The notes beneath the pieces were generated by a model. It searched no databases, was not told the origin of the DNA, and saw only the letters and a list, made by a program, of their open reading frames with translations. This document shows positions 1 to 9,203 of a DNA stretch of 64,000 bases, piece by piece. Numbering within the stretch: the first letter of the stretch is position 1; the number at the start of each line of letters is the position of its first letter. The stretch lies in contig CAZUON010000015.1 in NCBI GenBank assembly GCA_964621345.1, forward strand, positions 1-64,000. Reading direction: 5' to 3'. The position numbers and the translations under genes are program-made. This stretch comes from Glaciecola sp964621345 (GTDB taxonomy: Bacteria; Pseudomonadota; Gammaproteobacteria; Enterobacterales; Alteromonadaceae).

Positions 1-15
1 AATGACATTTAATCG

Positions 16-1260
16 TTACAAGGACAGAGCATTTAACTTAGCAATATAACGCTTTTCCCCATCAGTGCTTCTCGATAAAGCCTTAGCCGCTAATAGGGCA
101 TCGCGACTTGCACCGAATCTTCGGAGTTTGTAATGAACCTTCGCGAGTAAAAACTGTGGGGCATCTAGGTAAGGACCAAATTCGATGGCACGTTCAGCGT
201 ACTTTTGCGCTAGTCGTAGCTCTCCTTTTTCGTAGTGCTCTGTGGCAGTGCGTAACCATTGATAAGGGTTTCGGTCGTTTACGCCCTCTAACTTGTCAGC
301 ATATTGCGCAACTAATGATGTATTGCCCTTTTCGGCTAACAAAGCAAGATAGTTCTCAATTGCGTTCAGCGATGTATTGTTGTGATCAATCAAATCTTTG
401 TAGAGCGCCAACGCCGAGCCATCTTTAATATTATATATCTGAGTAGCCAGTGCTGTATTTTTATGCTCAATTCTATTGTAAAGCACCGCCAATAAGTTAA
501 AGGTTTCGCTATGGTCAGATTCATACAACAACGCTTTTTTAACATGGGCATAACTTGTGCTGTATTTTTGTTCAATTAAGGCCTGCGCAGCCATATTCCG
601 ATGATACATCGCTAAAAAACTGTCGCTAGAGAGGGTTTCCCCTCTTACATCCCCATCACTGGGAAAATAATCAATGGTTACATAGGGCCGAAACACAAAC
701 ATAACGCCTTCTCGTTTGTCAGGTTGCGGGCCATACACACGTGTTCTAACATGCGTAGACAGCAGTAAGATATTGCCGTGTTTTTCATATATCGGTGGCG
801 CATCAACACGTTGATACCGAATATCTAAACCCGCATGCTTTGCCAATGCGGTGGTTAAAACGGCCAGAGATAAGCAGTTACCCGACATTGTTTTAAAAGC
901 CTCGGTCGCGGTAAAGGTCTGACCGTCATATGTGAAATTCGCCAAGCGCGTAGTTAAAAATTCAGAAAAACGGTTTTGTGAGGCTAAATGCGCATATCGA
1001 GGGTGGTGATAAAAAGCATCAAACTCAGCAATTTGCTCTGGCGCTAAATAAAAAAGCTGGGCATCACTTACAACGATGTTATCAAACGCTTGGTCATTAA
1101 AATGTTTCAATGCCAGCGCTTTATTGTGCTGCAAACGTTGACTCTCAGTAGCGCTTTGGGCAAGTACATTAGCCTTTGCATTAAGGTCTCGATGTTCAGT
1201 ATGGCTGCAAGCAAAAGCAAAAAAACACAGCACTATGCTGAAAAAACATTTGATATCCAT
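16..1260 (-). CDS. Lipoprotein with transglutaminase-like domain and TPR repeats
   Basis: The protein is 414 aa. It has a hydrophobic leader ending in a lipobox-like FAFAC (Cys18), so it is probably a lipoprotein. A SGNC motif around residue 129, followed by LAVLTTALAKHAG, looks like the catalytic Cys helix of transglutaminase-like or papain-fold domains. The C-terminal half is helical with about four TPR-like units (for example KYSTSYAHVKKALLYESDHS and LRLAQKYAERAIEFGPYLDA). The ATG at 1258-1260 faces the ATG of the divergent peptidase gene 47 bases away, so the two promoters must lie in or near this short gap. The family resemblance is from memory; substrate and role are unknown. It may act on the envelope, but nothing in the neighbours proves this. 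Confidence 0.7.
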   Translation of the reverse strand: MDIKCFFSIVLCFFAFACSHTEHRDLNAKANVLAQSATESQRLQHNKALALKHFNDQAFDNIVVSDAQLFYLAPEQIAEFDAFYHHPRYAHLASQNRFSEFLTTRLANFTYDGQTFTATEAFKTMSGNCLSLAVLTTALAKHAGLDIRYQRVDAPPIYEKHGNILLLSTHVRTRVYGPQPDKREGVMFVFRPYVTIDYFPSDGDVRGETLSSDSFLAMYHRNMAAQALIEQKYSTSYAHVKKALLYESDHSETFNLLAVLYNRIEHKNTALATQIYNIKDGSALALYKDLIDHNNTSLNAIENYLALLAEKGNTSLVAQYADKLEGVNDRNPYQWLRTATEHYEKGELRLAQKYAERAIEFGPYLDAPQFLLAKVHYKLRRFGASRDALLAAKALSRSTDGEKRYIAKLNALSL

Positions 1261-1307
1261 TTCTGTCTCCGTTTAGTCTAGAAGTACATCATCTAGCGAG
1301 TTCTACT

Positions 1308-2705
1308 ATGTCAATTTATATCCGCTTTGTCACCCATGCCGTGTTTGCGTTGTTACTGATGTATTTACAGAGTAACCATGCCTTTGCCCAAAGCTCCGAC
1401 CCTCACCCCAAAGACCAAGTTAAGCAAAGCCAAAACGCACTTTCGTTGATAGCGCCGATGAAAGAGCGCTCTGCACTTATAGACAAAATGCTAAACGATA
1501 AGCTTAACCATACCCTCGCCGGTCTCATGGAGCGAAGTGGTATCGATATGTGGATATTAATATCGCGGGAGTATAACGAAGACCCTGTGCTCAAAACCAT
1601 GTTACCCGCCACCTGGCTGTCGGCTCGCAGGCGCACTATTTTAGTGTTGTTTAACCCTGGTGATGGTCAAGCTATAGAGCGATATGCCGTTGCGCGCTAT
1701 CAGGTCGATACCATGTTTCAAAAGGCGTGGGATAAGGAGTCACAGCCCAGCCAATGGCAACGACTTGTGGAGCTTATTGAACAGAAGCAACCCAAGACAA
1801 TTGGCCTAAATAAGTCAGAACACTTTGCCTTAGCAGATGGCATGACGGCAACCGAATACGAAGACTTTTTAGCAGTCTTGCCGGCAGAATTGAATGAACG
1901 CGTAGTCAGCGCACAAATGCTCGCAATTGCGTGGTTAGAAACGCGCACAGCGCTTGAAATGGAATATTATCCGTCCATTGTAAAAATGGGGCATGAGATT
2001 ATTAAACAAGCCTACACCAGTGGTTTTATAAAGCCCGGGCAAACCAGCACCGACGATGTAGTATGGTGGCTACGTGATAAGTCTCGGGCTCTGGGTTTAG
2101 ATAATTGGTTTCATCCGAGTGTATCGATTCAGCGTGCCGATGCCGATAAATTTGACCATATCCAAGCCTTCAGTAAAAACAAAGCGGTTAATATTATACA
2201 GCCCGGCGACTTAGTGCATATGGATTTTGGCATTACTTATTTGCGCCTAAACACCGACCAACAACAACACGCCTATGTATTGCGCGAGGGTGAGAACGAT
2301 GCGCCTGATTATTTAAAACAAGCGTTAGCAAATGGGAATCGCTTACAAGACATTTTTACTGATTTATTTAAGACCGGAAGAACCGGTAACGAAATACTCG
2401 CAATGGCGCGCAAACAAGCCATTGCAGAGGGAATAAAACCCTCAATTTATACGCATCCACTTGGTTATCATGGTCATGCGGCAGGTGCGACTTTGGGGAT
2501 GTGGGATGCACAAGCCGGGGTGCCCGTGCAAGGAGATTACCCTCTATATCCAAATACCGCTTATTCCATAGAGCTTAACGCCGCCACTTTTATTGAGCAA
2601 TGGGGTAAAGAAGTCAGGATCATGCTCGAAGAAAATGCAATCTTTGACGGACAAAGCGTGGAGTATATGGATGGGCGTCAAACTCAATTTCATCTTATCC
2701 GTTAG
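1308..2705 (+). CDS. Secreted M24 family metallopeptidase (Xaa-Pro aminopeptidase-like)
   Basis: The protein is 465 aa. A Sec signal peptide (residues 1-27, cleavage after HAFA) exports it to the periplasm. The C-terminal half is a pita-bread peptidase. The usual five metal ligands can be placed: Asp in HMDFGITY, a second Asp about 11 residues on, His in THPLGYHGHAAG, Glu in YSIELNA and Glu in RIMLEEN. An N-terminal creatinase-like domain (about residues 60-220) precedes it, as in Xaa-Pro dipeptidases and aminopeptidases. It should therefore be an active dinuclear metal peptidase cleaving X-Pro bonds, although exact specificity cannot be read from sequence. It is monocistronic and ends just before a terminator shared with the convergent folE. 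Confidence 0.85.
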   Translation: MSIYIRFVTHAVFALLLMYLQSNHAFAQSSDPHPKDQVKQSQNALSLIAPMKERSALIDKMLNDKLNHTLAGLMERSGIDMWILISREYNEDPVLKTMLPATWLSARRRTILVLFNPGDGQAIERYAVARYQVDTMFQKAWDKESQPSQWQRLVELIEQKQPKTIGLNKSEHFALADGMTATEYEDFLAVLPAELNERVVSAQMLAIAWLETRTALEMEYYPSIVKMGHEIIKQAYTSGFIKPGQTSTDDVVWWLRDKSRALGLDNWFHPSVSIQRADADKFDHIQAFSKNKAVNIIQPGDLVHMDFGITYLRLNTDQQQHAYVLREGENDAPDYLKQALANGNRLQDIFTDLFKTGRTGNEILAMARKQAIAEGIKPSIYTHPLGYHGHAAGATLGMWDAQAGVPVQGDYPLYPNTAYSIELNAATFIEQWGKEVRIMLEENAIFDGQSVEYMDGRQTQFHLIR

Positions 2706-2726
2706 TACGTGCTAGCGCCCAGCTAG

Positions 2727-2764
2727 CAAAAAAAAGCCCTAAACATCACGTTGATGAATAGGGC
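2727..2764 (-). terminator. Rho-independent terminator of folE
   Basis: The hairpin has outer arms GCCCTA/TAGGGC and inner arms CATCA/TGATG around a CGT loop. On the minus strand it is followed by eight T (2728-2735). It lies 20 bases past the folE stop. On the plus strand the T-run is weak, so it mainly serves folE. Confidence 0.8.
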
Positions 2765-2783
2765 CATTTTAATATGGTAAACC

Positions 2784-3470
2784 TTACGCGCGATAAAACT
2801 CACGTTTTAGCTCGTTGTCCGTTTTAAACACACCGCCTAAGGAAGAGGTACGCGTATAAGAACTGGTATCTCTGACTCCGCGCGCTTTTACGCAATAATG
2901 GGTGGCATTGATGGTTACAGCAACATCATCCGTACCAGTTAACGCTTGTAATGCGACCATCACCTGCTGAGTGAGACGCTCTTGAACCTGCGGACGCTGG
3001 GCAAAAAATGCAACTAATCGATTAATTTTAGATAACCCAATCACGGTATCTTTTGGAATGTAAGATACCGTGGCCGTTCCATCGATGGTCACAAAGTGAT
3101 GTTCGCAAGTGCTTGTTAGGCTAATATCGGTGACCTGCACAGGCTCTTCGATTGCCATTTTGTTCTCGATTTGCGTGATTTTTGGAAAACTGCGGTAATC
3201 GAGCCCAGAAAAAATCTCATTAACGTACATTTTTGCAATACGCTTTGGCGTATCTTGCAAGCTGTCGTCGTTTAAATCGAGTCCTAGGGTTTGCATAATG
3301 TCTTTCATTGCCGCTTGAATACGCACGCGTTTTTCTTCGCTAGACAAGTGGTTCTCTACCATAGGAGTTTCTAACCCGTTGGCAACCAATGCATCCCTTA
3401 CAAGCATCGCTTGGGGTGACATTGCCAACTCGGTGGCTTCATGCATGACTATAGCTTCTTTTGCTAACAT
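2784..3470 (-). CDS. folE: GTP cyclohydrolase I
   Basis: It converts GTP to 7,8-dihydroneopterin triphosphate, the first step of folate and tetrahydromonapterin synthesis. The protein is 228 aa. The zinc ligands Cys122, His125 (TCEHH) and Cys193 (HYCVKARGV) have the same spacing as in the E. coli enzyme, and the RPQVQERLT active-site segment is present. The ATG at 3468-3470 gives an N-terminus similar in length to E. coli FolE; an in-frame ATG eight codons later is also possible. The gene diverges from folM, another pterin gene, which supports a joint role. A TATAAT-like -10 (3490-3495, minus strand) lies just upstream. Confidence 0.95.
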   Translation of the reverse strand: MLAKEAIVMHEATELAMSPQAMLVRDALVANGLETPMVENHLSSEEKRVRIQAAMKDIMQTLGLDLNDDSLQDTPKRIAKMYVNEIFSGLDYRSFPKITQIENKMAIEEPVQVTDISLTSTCEHHFVTIDGTATVSYIPKDTVIGLSKINRLVAFFAQRPQVQERLTQQVMVALQALTGTDDVAVTINATHYCVKARGVRDTSSYTRTSSLGGVFKTDNELKREFYRA

Positions 3471-3639
3471 AATGTGTCCATTTGCTGTAATTATAATGTC
3501 ATATACGCAGTTTTATGCGTCAACGGTTTACAATTTATCCAGACTAATTAAAAATTCGCGATCTTCAGATGTGCATCACTCGTATCCAAAGCACATCATT
3601 CAATGTGCCCTTTCATCCACAAGGACTCCGTTAAATTCT

Positions 3640-4347
3640 ATGACAGCACCTATTTTGATCACAGGCGGCGCTCAACGTTTAGGCCTCGCTATTGCTCAAG
3701 ACTTACTTGAGCAGAAATTACCTGTAATTATAACATATCGTAGTGAAAAACCATCAGTAGCGCAGTTAAAAGCATCTGGAGCACATGTAATTCAAGCCGA
3801 TTTTGCAACAAGAAAGGGCGTTGACGATTGTATTAGTAAAATTACGGCGCACACCAGTGAGCTTCGTGCCATCATTCATAATGCATCAGATTGGGATCAA
3901 GAATCCGATACCGACGACTACGACCACTTGTTTAGCAAAATGATGCAAGTGCATGCTAACGCGCCCTATCGCCTGAATTTTGCGTTGGCCAAATGCTTAA
4001 AAAATGAAGGCGGCTTTAGCGATATCATTCACATGACAGACTATGTGCAAGATAAGGGCAGTAAAAAGCACATCGCCTATGCAGCGAGTAAAGCGGCGCT
4101 ACATAATCTTACCTTATCTTTTAGTGCTCTACTTGCCCCTCATACTAAGGTGAACAGTATCGCGCCCGCGCTGGTCATGTTTAATGATGACGACAGCGAG
4201 GAATATCGTGAAAAAGCGCTACAAAAATCCTTGTTGCAAACATGCCCGGGTAGCCAAGAGGCAGTAAAAGCAGTGAATTATTTACTAAACAGCGATTATG
4301 TCACTGGACAAACGCTGCACTTAAACGGCGGGAGACACTTAAAGTAA
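3640..4347 (+). CDS. folM: FolM-type SDR: dihydromonapterin reductase
   Basis: This is a short-chain dehydrogenase/reductase of 235 aa. TGGAQRLG near the N-terminus is the NADP(H)-binding glycine motif and YAASK holds the catalytic Tyr and Lys. A longer in-frame reading back to 3379 only overlaps folE antisense. The ATG at 3640 is preceded by AAGGA (3621-3625) and starts directly at the Rossmann fold. FolM reduces dihydromonapterin (and dihydrofolate weakly) to tetrahydromonapterin, a cofactor for phenylalanine hydroxylase in gammaproteobacteria. The adjacent folE supports this call over a generic SDR. Its stop overlaps the next start as TAATG, so it heads a coupled operon. Confidence 0.8.
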   Translation: MTAPILITGGAQRLGLAIAQDLLEQKLPVIITYRSEKPSVAQLKASGAHVIQADFATRKGVDDCISKITAHTSELRAIIHNASDWDQESDTDDYDHLFSKMMQVHANAPYRLNFALAKCLKNEGGFSDIIHMTDYVQDKGSKKHIAYAASKAALHNLTLSFSALLAPHTKVNSIAPALVMFNDDDSEEYREKALQKSLLQTCPGSQEAVKAVNYLLNSDYVTGQTLHLNGGRHLK

Positions 4348-6416
4348 TGTTGTTTCGTTTTTCACATTCATCAAATATCAAACTCCTTTATGTAAACTTT
4401 ATTAGCCTCAGTCTGCTGGCTGCTGGTCTGAGCTCAAATGCCCTAGCTCAAACTAGTGCTGATAGCGTTGAAGTTATCAGCGTAAGTGCTGCAAAACGCA
4501 CGCAGGCATTAAGTGATGTGCCATCGAGCGTATCAGTAGTCAACCAAGATATACTTGAACGAGTTGAAGCCCAACATATTAACCAAGTTCTCTCAAGAGT
4601 AACTGGCACGTGGGTTAGCCGCGGTAATGGACAAGAGCATCTTACGGCCATCCGCTCACCTGTGTTAACTGGCGCAGGCGGCTGTGGTGCATTTTTTATG
4701 GCGCTGGACGGTATAAGCTTGCGCGGTCCTGGCTTTTGTAATGCTAATCAGTTATTTGATGTGAACTCAGAACAAGCAGGTCGTATTGAAGTGCTCAAAG
4801 GCCCGGCAAGTACCTTATATGGCACTAATGCAATGCATGGCGCTATCAACGTGATCACGCAAAACGCGATTAATAACACCTCTAAACACCTCAACTTACA
4901 AGTTGGCGCTTATGACTTTGCAAGACTGTCGGGTAAGTATAATTGGCAAGATGATAACCAGGGATTTACGCTACTAAGTAACCTCTCGCAAGAAAACGGC
5001 TATCAAGATGACAGTGGCTACGACCAACAAAAAGCCACGCTTATTTATGAGCAACGCGGCCTTGTTTGGGACAATAAAACCGTTCTCGACATTTCGAATT
5101 TAAACCAAGAAACTGCCGGTTTTATAAGAGGGTTTGAGGCATATAAAGACGAAGAATTACGCACCAGCAATCCTAATCCAGAAGCTTTCAGAGATGCCAA
5201 ATCCATATTGGCATATAGTCAATTCACACGTATGCTCGGCGAAGGAAGTTTAAGCCTTAAGCCCTATGTGCGCTGGAATGAAATGGCCTTTTTACAGCAC
5301 TTTTTGCCTTGGCAGGCACTTGAGGAAAATGGTCATCAGAGTTTAGGCATACAGGCACAATACGATGTCGATTATGCCGGCGCGATTTGGACCAGCGGTT
5401 TTGATGTAGACTTCACCTCTGCTAATTTAAAAGAAACCCAAGCCGACGATTTTTCACCGAATATACCAGCGGGCGAGCATTACTACTATGACGTGGATGC
5501 CACCACAATAGCTGCGTACTCTCAAGCAAATTGGCAATGGCAAGACTGGGCCTTTATTGCGGGAGCAAGATTAGAGCGCACAGAATACGATTATGACAAC
5601 TTGTTATCCGACGGCAGCGCTTGCGCACCTAGCGTTTCAGTATGTCGTTTTTCGCGCCCTAGCGACCAAAGCTTATCATTTACCACATTTTCACCCTCCG
5701 CTACGCTTGAGTACTCGCCCAGCGAGCAGTGGCTGAGTTACATTAAATACTCCCGAGGGTTTAGAGCACCTGAAGCTACCGAGCTATTTCGTTTGCAGGA
5801 CAACCAAACCAGCACCGACTTTGAAGAAGTTAGCATTGATGCTTGGGAAATCGGTGCACGTTTTACTACCAAGCAGCAACAGCTGCACATTGCTGTTTAT
5901 GACATGAACAAAGACAACGTTATTATTCGAGATACCGACCGGCAAAATGTCGCAGGCGGCGAAACCTCTCATCAAGGTATTGAGCTTGAATACAACTGGC
6001 AAGCCAATGAGAGCTTGCGCTTATCGAGCAACTTAACGTGGCAAAGACATCGCTACGAAAGTAACTTGGCCATTTCCAACGTCAATATCAACGGTAATCG
6101 GGTAGATACCGCGCCCAATCAAATCTATGGTTTGCAAGCTTATTGGCAGATCAATGAAAAGCTTGAGACCGAGCTTAGCTGGCAGCATTTATCTAAATAT
6201 TATTTGGACCCAGGTAATACCGCAGAATATGAAGGACACTCTCTGCTCGACCTGTCACTTAGCTATATTATTAACGATGCACTTTCTGCTAAAATTAACG
6301 TCTTTAATTTAACCGATGTTGACTATGCGGAACGAGCAGACTTTGCCTTTGGTAGTTATCGCTACTTTGTTGGGCAACCAAGGCGCGCATTTGTGAGCAT
6401 ACACTGGGAAATCTAA
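4347..6416 (+). CDS. TonB-dependent outer-membrane receptor
   Basis: The protein is 689 aa. It has a signal peptide (cleavage after NALA, about residue 35), a plug domain (about 45-175) with EVLKGPASTLYGTNAMHGAINVIT typical of TonB receptors, and a beta-barrel to the C-terminus. The plug carries two Cys (in GGCGAFF and GPGFCNAN) that could form a disulfide; I recall this pattern from a recurring receptor subfamily. The protein ends HWEI rather than in a terminal aromatic residue. The TonB box is not obvious. The ligand is unknown. The gene overlaps folM upstream and aguA downstream by one base each (TAATG), so it is translated with pterin and polyamine enzymes. No Fur-like box is visible in front of the operon, arguing against simple iron control. 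Confidence 0.9.
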   Translation: MLFRFSHSSNIKLLYVNFISLSLLAAGLSSNALAQTSADSVEVISVSAAKRTQALSDVPSSVSVVNQDILERVEAQHINQVLSRVTGTWVSRGNGQEHLTAIRSPVLTGAGGCGAFFMALDGISLRGPGFCNANQLFDVNSEQAGRIEVLKGPASTLYGTNAMHGAINVITQNAINNTSKHLNLQVGAYDFARLSGKYNWQDDNQGFTLLSNLSQENGYQDDSGYDQQKATLIYEQRGLVWDNKTVLDISNLNQETAGFIRGFEAYKDEELRTSNPNPEAFRDAKSILAYSQFTRMLGEGSLSLKPYVRWNEMAFLQHFLPWQALEENGHQSLGIQAQYDVDYAGAIWTSGFDVDFTSANLKETQADDFSPNIPAGEHYYYDVDATTIAAYSQANWQWQDWAFIAGARLERTEYDYDNLLSDGSACAPSVSVCRFSRPSDQSLSFTTFSPSATLEYSPSEQWLSYIKYSRGFRAPEATELFRLQDNQTSTDFEEVSIDAWEIGARFTTKQQQLHIAVYDMNKDNVIIRDTDRQNVAGGETSHQGIELEYNWQANESLRLSSNLTWQRHRYESNLAISNVNINGNRVDTAPNQIYGLQAYWQINEKLETELSWQHLSKYYLDPGNTAEYEGHSLLDLSLSYIINDALSAKINVFNLTDVDYAERADFAFGSYRYFVGQPRRAFVSIHWEI

Positions 6417-7489
6417 TGGCAGACACACACGCCGAGGTTGCCTCCATGACCTTGCTACCTGAATGGGCGGAACAAGAAGCGGTAATTATTGCTTGGCCGC
6501 ATCAACAAAGCGACTGGCTACCGTGGATAGATGAGGCAAGAAAAACCTACCTTAGCTTAATTGAGGCTATCAATAACGCAGGCGCCACAGTCATCCTGTT
6601 GTGCTCTAAAGCTGAGCTGGGTTTGGTAAAGTCGATGGTGAGCTTAAACGCGCACGTGTTAATTGTACCCATCGAATATAACGATACTTGGACGCGGGAC
6701 TACGCCTTTTTAACCTGCGAAAGTGAACAAGGTAATCAGCCTGTCGAATTTACCTTTAATGGCTGGGGGCAAAAATTTGATGCTAGCGCTGACAATAGCG
6801 TAAATAAGCGCTTAAGTGTACTTTGCCGTTTGCCTTTGATATCAAGCCCTGTAGTACTAGAGGGCGGCGCCTTAGAAATCGATCAAAACCAGATATTACT
6901 AAGCACCGCTTCTTGCTTGCTTAATCCTAAACGCAATGCACAGATGTCACTCGATGAATACTCTGCAACCTTTAAACAGTATTTGGGCGCACAACATATT
7001 CAGGTGTTTAAGCACGGACATTTGATTGGCGATGACACCGATGGTCACATCGATACCCTAGTACGCTTTACCCCACTGCGTACCATTGTGATGCAAAGTG
7101 CCTTCAATCGACCTGAAGACGAACAATACGAAGGTTTGTGTGCGCTTAAAGAAGAGATTAGTGCAGCCTTTCCTGACTACGGAATATTTGAATTACCTTT
7201 GCCTAAAATGGTCAATAGTAATAAGGAGCGCTTGCCCGCCTCTTACGCCAATTTCTTAATTTGCAATCGCTGTGTGCTCGCTCCCATTTACCAGCAAGAG
7301 GAAGATGAACTCGCCATAGAAGTCATGCAAAAAGCCTTTCCGAACCATAACATCGTACCCATTGATTGCTCTACGCTAGTGCAGCAATTTGGGTCACTGC
7401 ACTGCGTTACCATGCAGGTACCTATGAATACGATTAAACCCGAAATTCTTCAACTCGCACAACATGGGGTCAGCGTTTATGACATCTAA
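6416..7489 (+). CDS. aguA: Agmatine deiminase
   Basis: It hydrolyses agmatine to N-carbamoylputrescine and ammonia. The protein is 357 aa of the guanidino-modifying fold. Catalytic motifs are visible: DTWTRDYAF (Asp), GHIDTLVRF (His-Asp) and the nucleophile Cys330 in LHCVTMQVP near the C-terminus. The product is the substrate of the next gene. Its start codon overlaps the receptor stop (TAATG) and its 3' end overlaps aguB by 11 bases, so the pair is translationally coupled. Together they form a cytoplasmic route from agmatine to putrescine. No arginine decarboxylase gene lies in the window. Confidence 0.93.
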   Translation: MADTHAEVASMTLLPEWAEQEAVIIAWPHQQSDWLPWIDEARKTYLSLIEAINNAGATVILLCSKAELGLVKSMVSLNAHVLIVPIEYNDTWTRDYAFLTCESEQGNQPVEFTFNGWGQKFDASADNSVNKRLSVLCRLPLISSPVVLEGGALEIDQNQILLSTASCLLNPKRNAQMSLDEYSATFKQYLGAQHIQVFKHGHLIGDDTDGHIDTLVRFTPLRTIVMQSAFNRPEDEQYEGLCALKEEISAAFPDYGIFELPLPKMVNSNKERLPASYANFLICNRCVLAPIYQQEEDELAIEVMQKAFPNHNIVPIDCSTLVQQFGSLHCVTMQVPMNTIKPEILQLAQHGVSVYDI

Positions 7490-8384
7490 CTCTGTCAAAA
7501 GCACATTAAAAGTAGGTGTAGTACAGCAATCTGTTGCCTCAAACAACAAACAAGAAAACTGGCAAAAATCAGCCGATAAAGTACGTAAATTAGCCGCACA
7601 AGGGTGTGAATGTGTACTTTTACAGGAGCTACATTCAACCCTCTATTTTTGTCAGAACGAAGATGTAAACGCCTTCGATTTAGCCGAAACCATCCCCGGC
7701 GAAGCCACAGCGTTTTTTGGTGCCTTAGCCAAAGAATGTAATATCGTGCTTATTACCTCTTTATTTGAAAAGCGAGCAGCGGGTTTATATCATAATACCG
7801 CTGTGGTGTTTGACAGGAGCGCTACCATTGCCGGTCAATATCGTAAAATGCACATTCCTGATGACCCCGGCTTTTATGAAAAATTCTACTTTACTCCAGG
7901 AGATATGGGCTTTGAGCCCATCGATACCAGTGTGGGTAAGCTTGGTGTATTAGTATGCTGGGACCAATGGTACCCAGAAGCGGCCCGTTTGATGGCAATG
8001 AATGGCGCTGAAATACTATTCTACCCCACCGCTATAGGCTGGGACAGAAACGACAGCCCAGACGAGCAAAACCGCCAACAAGGCGCATGGGAAATCGTGC
8101 AACGTTCGCATGCGGTTGCTAATTCCTTGCCCGTCGTGGTTGCCAATCGCGTGGGCTTTGAAGCCTCCCCAGATGATGAAAATATCGGTATTGAATTTTG
8201 GGGGCATAGTTTTATAACAGGCCCACAAGGAGAGCTACTCGCCATGGCCTGCGATAATGAAGAAGAAACCCTAGCCGTTGAATTAGATTTAGCACGCACA
8301 GAAGACATAAAACGCATTTGGCCCTACTTTAGAGACCGGCGCATTGACGCATATGATGGTTTGAATAAACGCTGGGGAAAGTAG
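7479..8384 (+). CDS. aguB: N-carbamoylputrescine amidase
   Basis: This nitrilase-superfamily amidase releases putrescine, CO2 and ammonia from N-carbamoylputrescine. The protein is 301 aa. The Glu-Lys-Cys triad is Glu50 (LLQELHST), Lys123 (YRKMHIPDD) and Cys160 (LVCWDQWYPE). I chose the ATG at 7479 over the one at 7464 because GGGGT (7466-7470) sits at a good ribosome-binding distance and the overlap with aguA is then only 11 bases. It is the last gene of the folM-receptor-aguA-aguB operon. It converges on pdeM with an inverted repeat (8410-8447) in between. Confidence 0.93.
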   Translation: MTSNSVKSTLKVGVVQQSVASNNKQENWQKSADKVRKLAAQGCECVLLQELHSTLYFCQNEDVNAFDLAETIPGEATAFFGALAKECNIVLITSLFEKRAAGLYHNTAVVFDRSATIAGQYRKMHIPDDPGFYEKFYFTPGDMGFEPIDTSVGKLGVLVCWDQWYPEAARLMAMNGAEILFYPTAIGWDRNDSPDEQNRQQGAWEIVQRSHAVANSLPVVVANRVGFEASPDDENIGIEFWGHSFITGPQGELLAMACDNEEETLAVELDLARTEDIKRIWPYFRDRRIDAYDGLNKRWGK

Positions 8385-8409
8385 CCTAAATTTCCTTGTT
8401 AAAATAAGA

Positions 8410-8447
8410 CTTAGCTACAGCATAAACAATTTTTTATTGTAGCTAAG
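8410..8447. repeat. Inverted repeat at the aguB/pdeM convergent junction
   Basis: The perfect 10-base arms CTTAGCTACA (8410-8419) and TGTAGCTAAG (8438-8447) enclose an 18-base AT-rich loop. It spans the pdeM stop codon. There is no T-run directly after either arm, so it may be a weak bidirectional terminator or a protecting stem-loop. Confidence 0.5.
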
Positions 8448-9143
8448 CAATATCTCAGGCGCGTTGTTTGCAAATAGTGTTTTAAATACCGCATCGTCGC
8501 TCGACAAGCCCCCAGTGTATTTGCCAAAAGCCGGCATAATCAGTAAGCTCTCGCCTAATAAAAATGACTTTCCAGTGATGCGCCGCTGATTCACCTTATA
8601 GGCTGTTTTAGGGTGGAAATGGCCTATAATTTGGCCTTTGCATGCAAGGGCTTGGATTGCAGGGTCATTCACTAAATCTTCTGGCTCGTGAGTCAGTAAT
8701 ATGCCATCCATATTTAAATACGACACGCTCTTACCAAGTAACATACTTGGTATCGCTGGGTCATGATTCCCTAATACCCAGGTCCACTTTGCAACCTGAC
8801 TTATCATGGTGTTTAGCTTATCCACATCCTCAGCTTGAATGCGTTTATCGGCATTTATATCATGAAAGCTATCGCCTAAACACAGCACATGACTTGGCTT
8901 ATAGTCGTCTAATAGGGTTTGCATGCGCGAGAGCGTTTCTTTGGTATCAAAACGAGGCACAGGATGGGCGAATTGGGTTAAGAAGCTGCCTTTTTCAAAA
9001 TGTAGATCTGAAAATATCAATAGGTCGTGCTGCGGCCAGAAAAGCACGCCTCTGCCATCAACAATCATACGTGCCCCGCAAAAACGAATAGGGATGGCAA
9101 AATTGTTCAGCACCAGCGCGTGTAGGGTTTCTGCATTTATCAC
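8415..9143 (-). CDS. pdeM: Ligase-associated DNA damage response phosphoesterase (PdeM family)
   Basis: This is a calcineurin-like metallophosphoesterase of 242 aa. All metal-binding motifs are visible: DLHFEKG (Asp46, His48), GDSFHD (Asp91), GNHD (Asn126, His127), THEPE (His152) and GHFHP (His175, His177). Members of this family are manganese-dependent DNA endonucleases found beside Lhr-type helicases. Here it follows the helicase gene by 60 bases on the same strand, and the partner exonuclease and ligase are divergent. It is therefore assigned to the four-gene repair cassette rather than to general phosphodiesterases. Confidence 0.88.
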   Translation of the reverse strand: MINAETLHALVLNNFAIPIRFCGARMIVDGRGVLFWPQHDLLIFSDLHFEKGSFLTQFAHPVPRFDTKETLSRMQTLLDDYKPSHVLCLGDSFHDINADKRIQAEDVDKLNTMISQVAKWTWVLGNHDPAIPSMLLGKSVSYLNMDGILLTHEPEDLVNDPAIQALACKGQIIGHFHPKTAYKVNQRRITGKSFLLGESLLIMPAFGKYTGGLSSDDAVFKTLFANNAPEILLSYNKKLFML

Positions 9144-9203
9144 TTTTTATCTTCCTGACCGGCGAGGTTTGAGCCTATACTTTTTTCGTCAATGTTCACT
9201 GCG

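Noticed and set aside
2711..2727. GCTAGC-GCCCA-GCTAGC repeat before the folE terminator
   Set aside because: GCTAGC is self-complementary, so the apparent stem is not specific; the adjacent hairpin explains termination better.
3505..3520. ACGCA/TGCGT stem between folE and folM as an operator
   Set aside because: The arms are only five bases and could occur by chance.
3379..3639. N-terminal extension of folM
   Set aside because: It is antisense to folE and has no similarity to SDR proteins; the ATG at 3640 has its own ribosome-binding site.
8642..9091. 149-residue plus-strand reading opposite pdeM
   Set aside because: It lies wholly within a well-supported gene whose catalytic motifs are intact.
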